Shown here piece after piece: positions 62,756 to 64,000 of a DNA stretch of 64,000 nt (position 1 is its first letter; each line of letters opens with the position of its first letter). This DNA comes from Nitrospira sp. (GTDB lineage Bacteria > Nitrospirota > Nitrospiria > Nitrospirales > Nitrospiraceae). The stretch is from the NCBI GenBank assembly GCA_030692565.1, contig JAUYAO010000047.1:1-64000 (forward strand). Direction: 5' to 3'. The notes beneath the pieces are model-generated. The model was not told where the DNA came from and ran no database searches. It saw only the letters and a program-made list of their open reading frames with translations. A program made the position numbers and the translations under genes.

Positions 62756-63222
62756 CTGACTGCTGCAAGGCGCCTGCGGAGCCAACGCAACTAGGAGATC
62801 GAGTCCTGTGTCCCCAATGCGGCCGCGAAGGCCAGCCGGTCGATCGGACCACCGTTCAGGCTCTGCTCAAGCCTGAGGCACTGGGTGAGGTGAATGGCAG
62901 CCAGTATGTGTTCTGTGAGACTCCGCACTGCCCGGTCGTGTACTACGCCGCCGATGGAACTGAGTTCGAGAAGAATCAGGTCCGGGTGCGGGTGGGCCTG
63001 AAGGAGACGGAGGATCCGGTTCCGATCTGTTATTGCTTCGGCGTGACGGAGCGGATGATCCACGAGGACATTCAGCGGACCGGACGGTCCTCGGCGTTCG
63101 CCCGCATTCGGGCCGAGGTCAAGGCGGGGAACTGCCGCTGCGAGGTGGAGAATCCGTCAGGTCGGTGCTGCCTCGGCGACGTCATCAAGACAGAAAAACT
63201 GGCGGCTCAAGTCACTCGATAG
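62752..63222 (+). CDS. Iron-sulfur metallochaperone-like protein (CopZ-N/BFD type)
   Basis: 156 residues with about twelve Cys: TDCCKAP, VLCPQCGREG, a central CETPHCPV, then ICYCFGVTERMIHEDI and NCRCEVENPSGRCCLGDV, the latter like BFD [2Fe-2S] domains. It matches the N-terminal zinc and [2Fe-2S] domain of Archaeoglobus CopZ, here without the HMA domain. Commonly seen in mer and cop clusters. It starts 4 bases inside merF. Confidence 0.8.
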   Translation: MTDCCKAPAEPTQLGDRVLCPQCGREGQPVDRTTVQALLKPEALGEVNGSQYVFCETPHCPVVYYAADGTEFEKNQVRVRVGLKETEDPVPICYCFGVTERMIHEDIQRTGRSSAFARIRAEVKAGNCRCEVENPSGRCCLGDVIKTEKLAAQVTR

Positions 63223-63303
63223 GCCAGCGGCCAAGTAGGTTCGGATACCATGATTTCTATCGGTTGCGGCATTCAACCAAGCGGTAACAGATCGGAGGGC
63301 AAC

Positions 63304-64000
63304 ATGGAAGGTCGACGCCACATTCTCTTGCGAATCGAGGGGATGACCTGCGAAAGCTGCGCGCGCCACGTCACGCAGGCGCTGAAGACCGTTCCTGGAG
63401 TGGAAGACGCCCAAGTCGGCGCCTGGCGTGGGGGGCTGGCCACAGTCGTGGCCGGATCAGACGTGACGGATCGCGCGCTCCTGGAAGCTGTACAGCGTTC
63501 CGGCTACCACGGGGTGGTCGCTGAGCGGCGCGAACTGGAACCGACTCGTACCGTTCCCTCATCGAAACATCGGGACTACGATCTGATGACGATCGGCGGC
63601 GGGTCGGCGGCCTTTGCCGCGGCGATCAAAGCCGCCGAGTCAGGAGCTCGGGTGGCCATTGTGGAAAAAGGCACAATCGGGGGGACCTGTGTCAATATCG
63701 GCTGTGTGCCATCGAAGACGCTCATCAAAGCCGCGGAACTCTGCTATCACTCAGCCTACCCACAATTTGAAGGGCTCACCGCTTGTCCCCCGCCTTCGGA
63801 CTGGCAGCGTGTTGTTCAGCAAAAGGACGAACTAGTCGCCGCGTTGCGCCAAGGCAAGTATGTGGACGTGGCGGCTGTGTACCCCACCATCACCATTCTG
63901 AAGGGGGAAGCGAAGCTCATGGGCGGGCGCCAGGTACGGGTCAACGGCACCGTGTATGAGCCTGAGAAAATCGTAGTCGCGACGGGCTCTTCGCCTTGGG
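63304..64000 (+). CDS. merA: Mercuric reductase, N-terminal part (cut by window end)
   Basis: FAD/NADPH enzyme that reduces Hg(II) to Hg(0). The visible 232 residues hold an HMA domain with GMTCESCARHV, the FAD-binding GGGSAAFAAAIKAAESGA and the redox pair GGTCVNIGCVPSK. The catalytic centre and C-terminal Cys pair lie beyond the window. CGGAGGGC precedes the ATG. Confidence 0.93.
   Translation, partial: MEGRRHILLRIEGMTCESCARHVTQALKTVPGVEDAQVGAWRGGLATVVAGSDVTDRALLEAVQRSGYHGVVAERRELEPTRTVPSSKHRDYDLMTIGGGSAAFAAAIKAAESGARVAIVEKGTIGGTCVNIGCVPSKTLIKAAELCYHSAYPQFEGLTACPPPSDWQRVVQQKDELVAALRQGKYVDVAAVYPTITILKGEAKLMGGRQVRVNGTVYEPEKIVVATGSSPW

Overview
The window looks like a chromosomal segment of a Nitrospirota bacterium, most probably a Nitrospira. 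This is an inference from gene content (proteins built from repeated PCP_red domains, an assimilatory APS-reductase pathway, a mixed aromatic-amino-acid/rpsA supraoperon, high GC); no rRNA gene is present to prove it. About two thirds is housekeeping DNA, interrupted by two accessory regions.

Region by region. (1) 0.1-3.7 kb: a D-Ala-D-Ala carboxypeptidase, two very small proteins, an FG-GAP repeat lipoprotein candidate and a conserved hypothetical. (2) 3.8-14.75 kb, all minus strand: a supraoperon read as pheA, hisC, DAHP synthase, tyrA, aroA, cmk, plsC, rpsA, sppA, an HU/IHF gene and a four-PCP_red-domain protein. It joins aromatic amino acid synthesis to translation, lipid synthesis and DNA packaging. 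(3) 14.9-24.34 kb, plus strand: an accessory region with small hypotheticals, a DUF5674/HigA-like cluster between two copies of a duplicated segment, an ISL3 remnant, a frameshifted HEPN-like gene, a Cas4-like plus exonuclease-like DUF2779 protein, a PD-(D/E)XK nuclease, an IS1182-type fragment and a damaged DUF4258/YgiT toxin-antitoxin pair between repeats. (4) 24.34-30 kb, minus: ruvB, a Cys-rich secreted protein, ruvA, yebC, a His-rich membrane protein, a zinc-ribbon/PCP_red protein and an Mrp ATPase. (5) 30.1-37.9 kb, minus: a sulfate-assimilation operon read as rrf2, sulfite reductase-TusA fusion, cysH, trpD2-like, cysD, cysN(C). It carries two different palindromic elements of about 120 bp and a clear operator in front of rrf2.

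(6) 38.1-42.6 kb, plus: a Fis-type regulator, HU, tRNA-Val(GAC), thrS-infC-rpmI-rplT. (7) 42.9-49.3 kb, minus: pheT and pheS of the archaeal/eukaryotic type where most bacteria carry their own pheST, then rpe, rsmB and fmt. (8) 49.37 kb to the end: initiator tRNA-Met marks the start of a second accessory region. A serine recombinase gene, broken at two homopolymers, runs antisense into this tRNA. It is followed by an SSB-like gene and lipoproteins. Then comes a minus-strand operon arsM-arsR-arsS-pit-porin-pstS-like-lipoprotein that joins arsenic methylation/arsenosugar chemistry to phosphate uptake. Last is a plus-strand mercury operon (merR, thioredoxin-like, merF, CopZ-like, merA) cut by the window end.

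The most interesting points are the exchanged PheRS at its canonical locus, the arsenic-phosphate operon, the tRNA-anchored broken recombinase with a 14-G tract, the nuclease/HEPN accessory genes as a candidate defence locus, the repeated PCP_red proteins, and the operator and palindromic elements of the sulfur operon. Every clear indel lies in accessory genes, while all the housekeeping genes are open.
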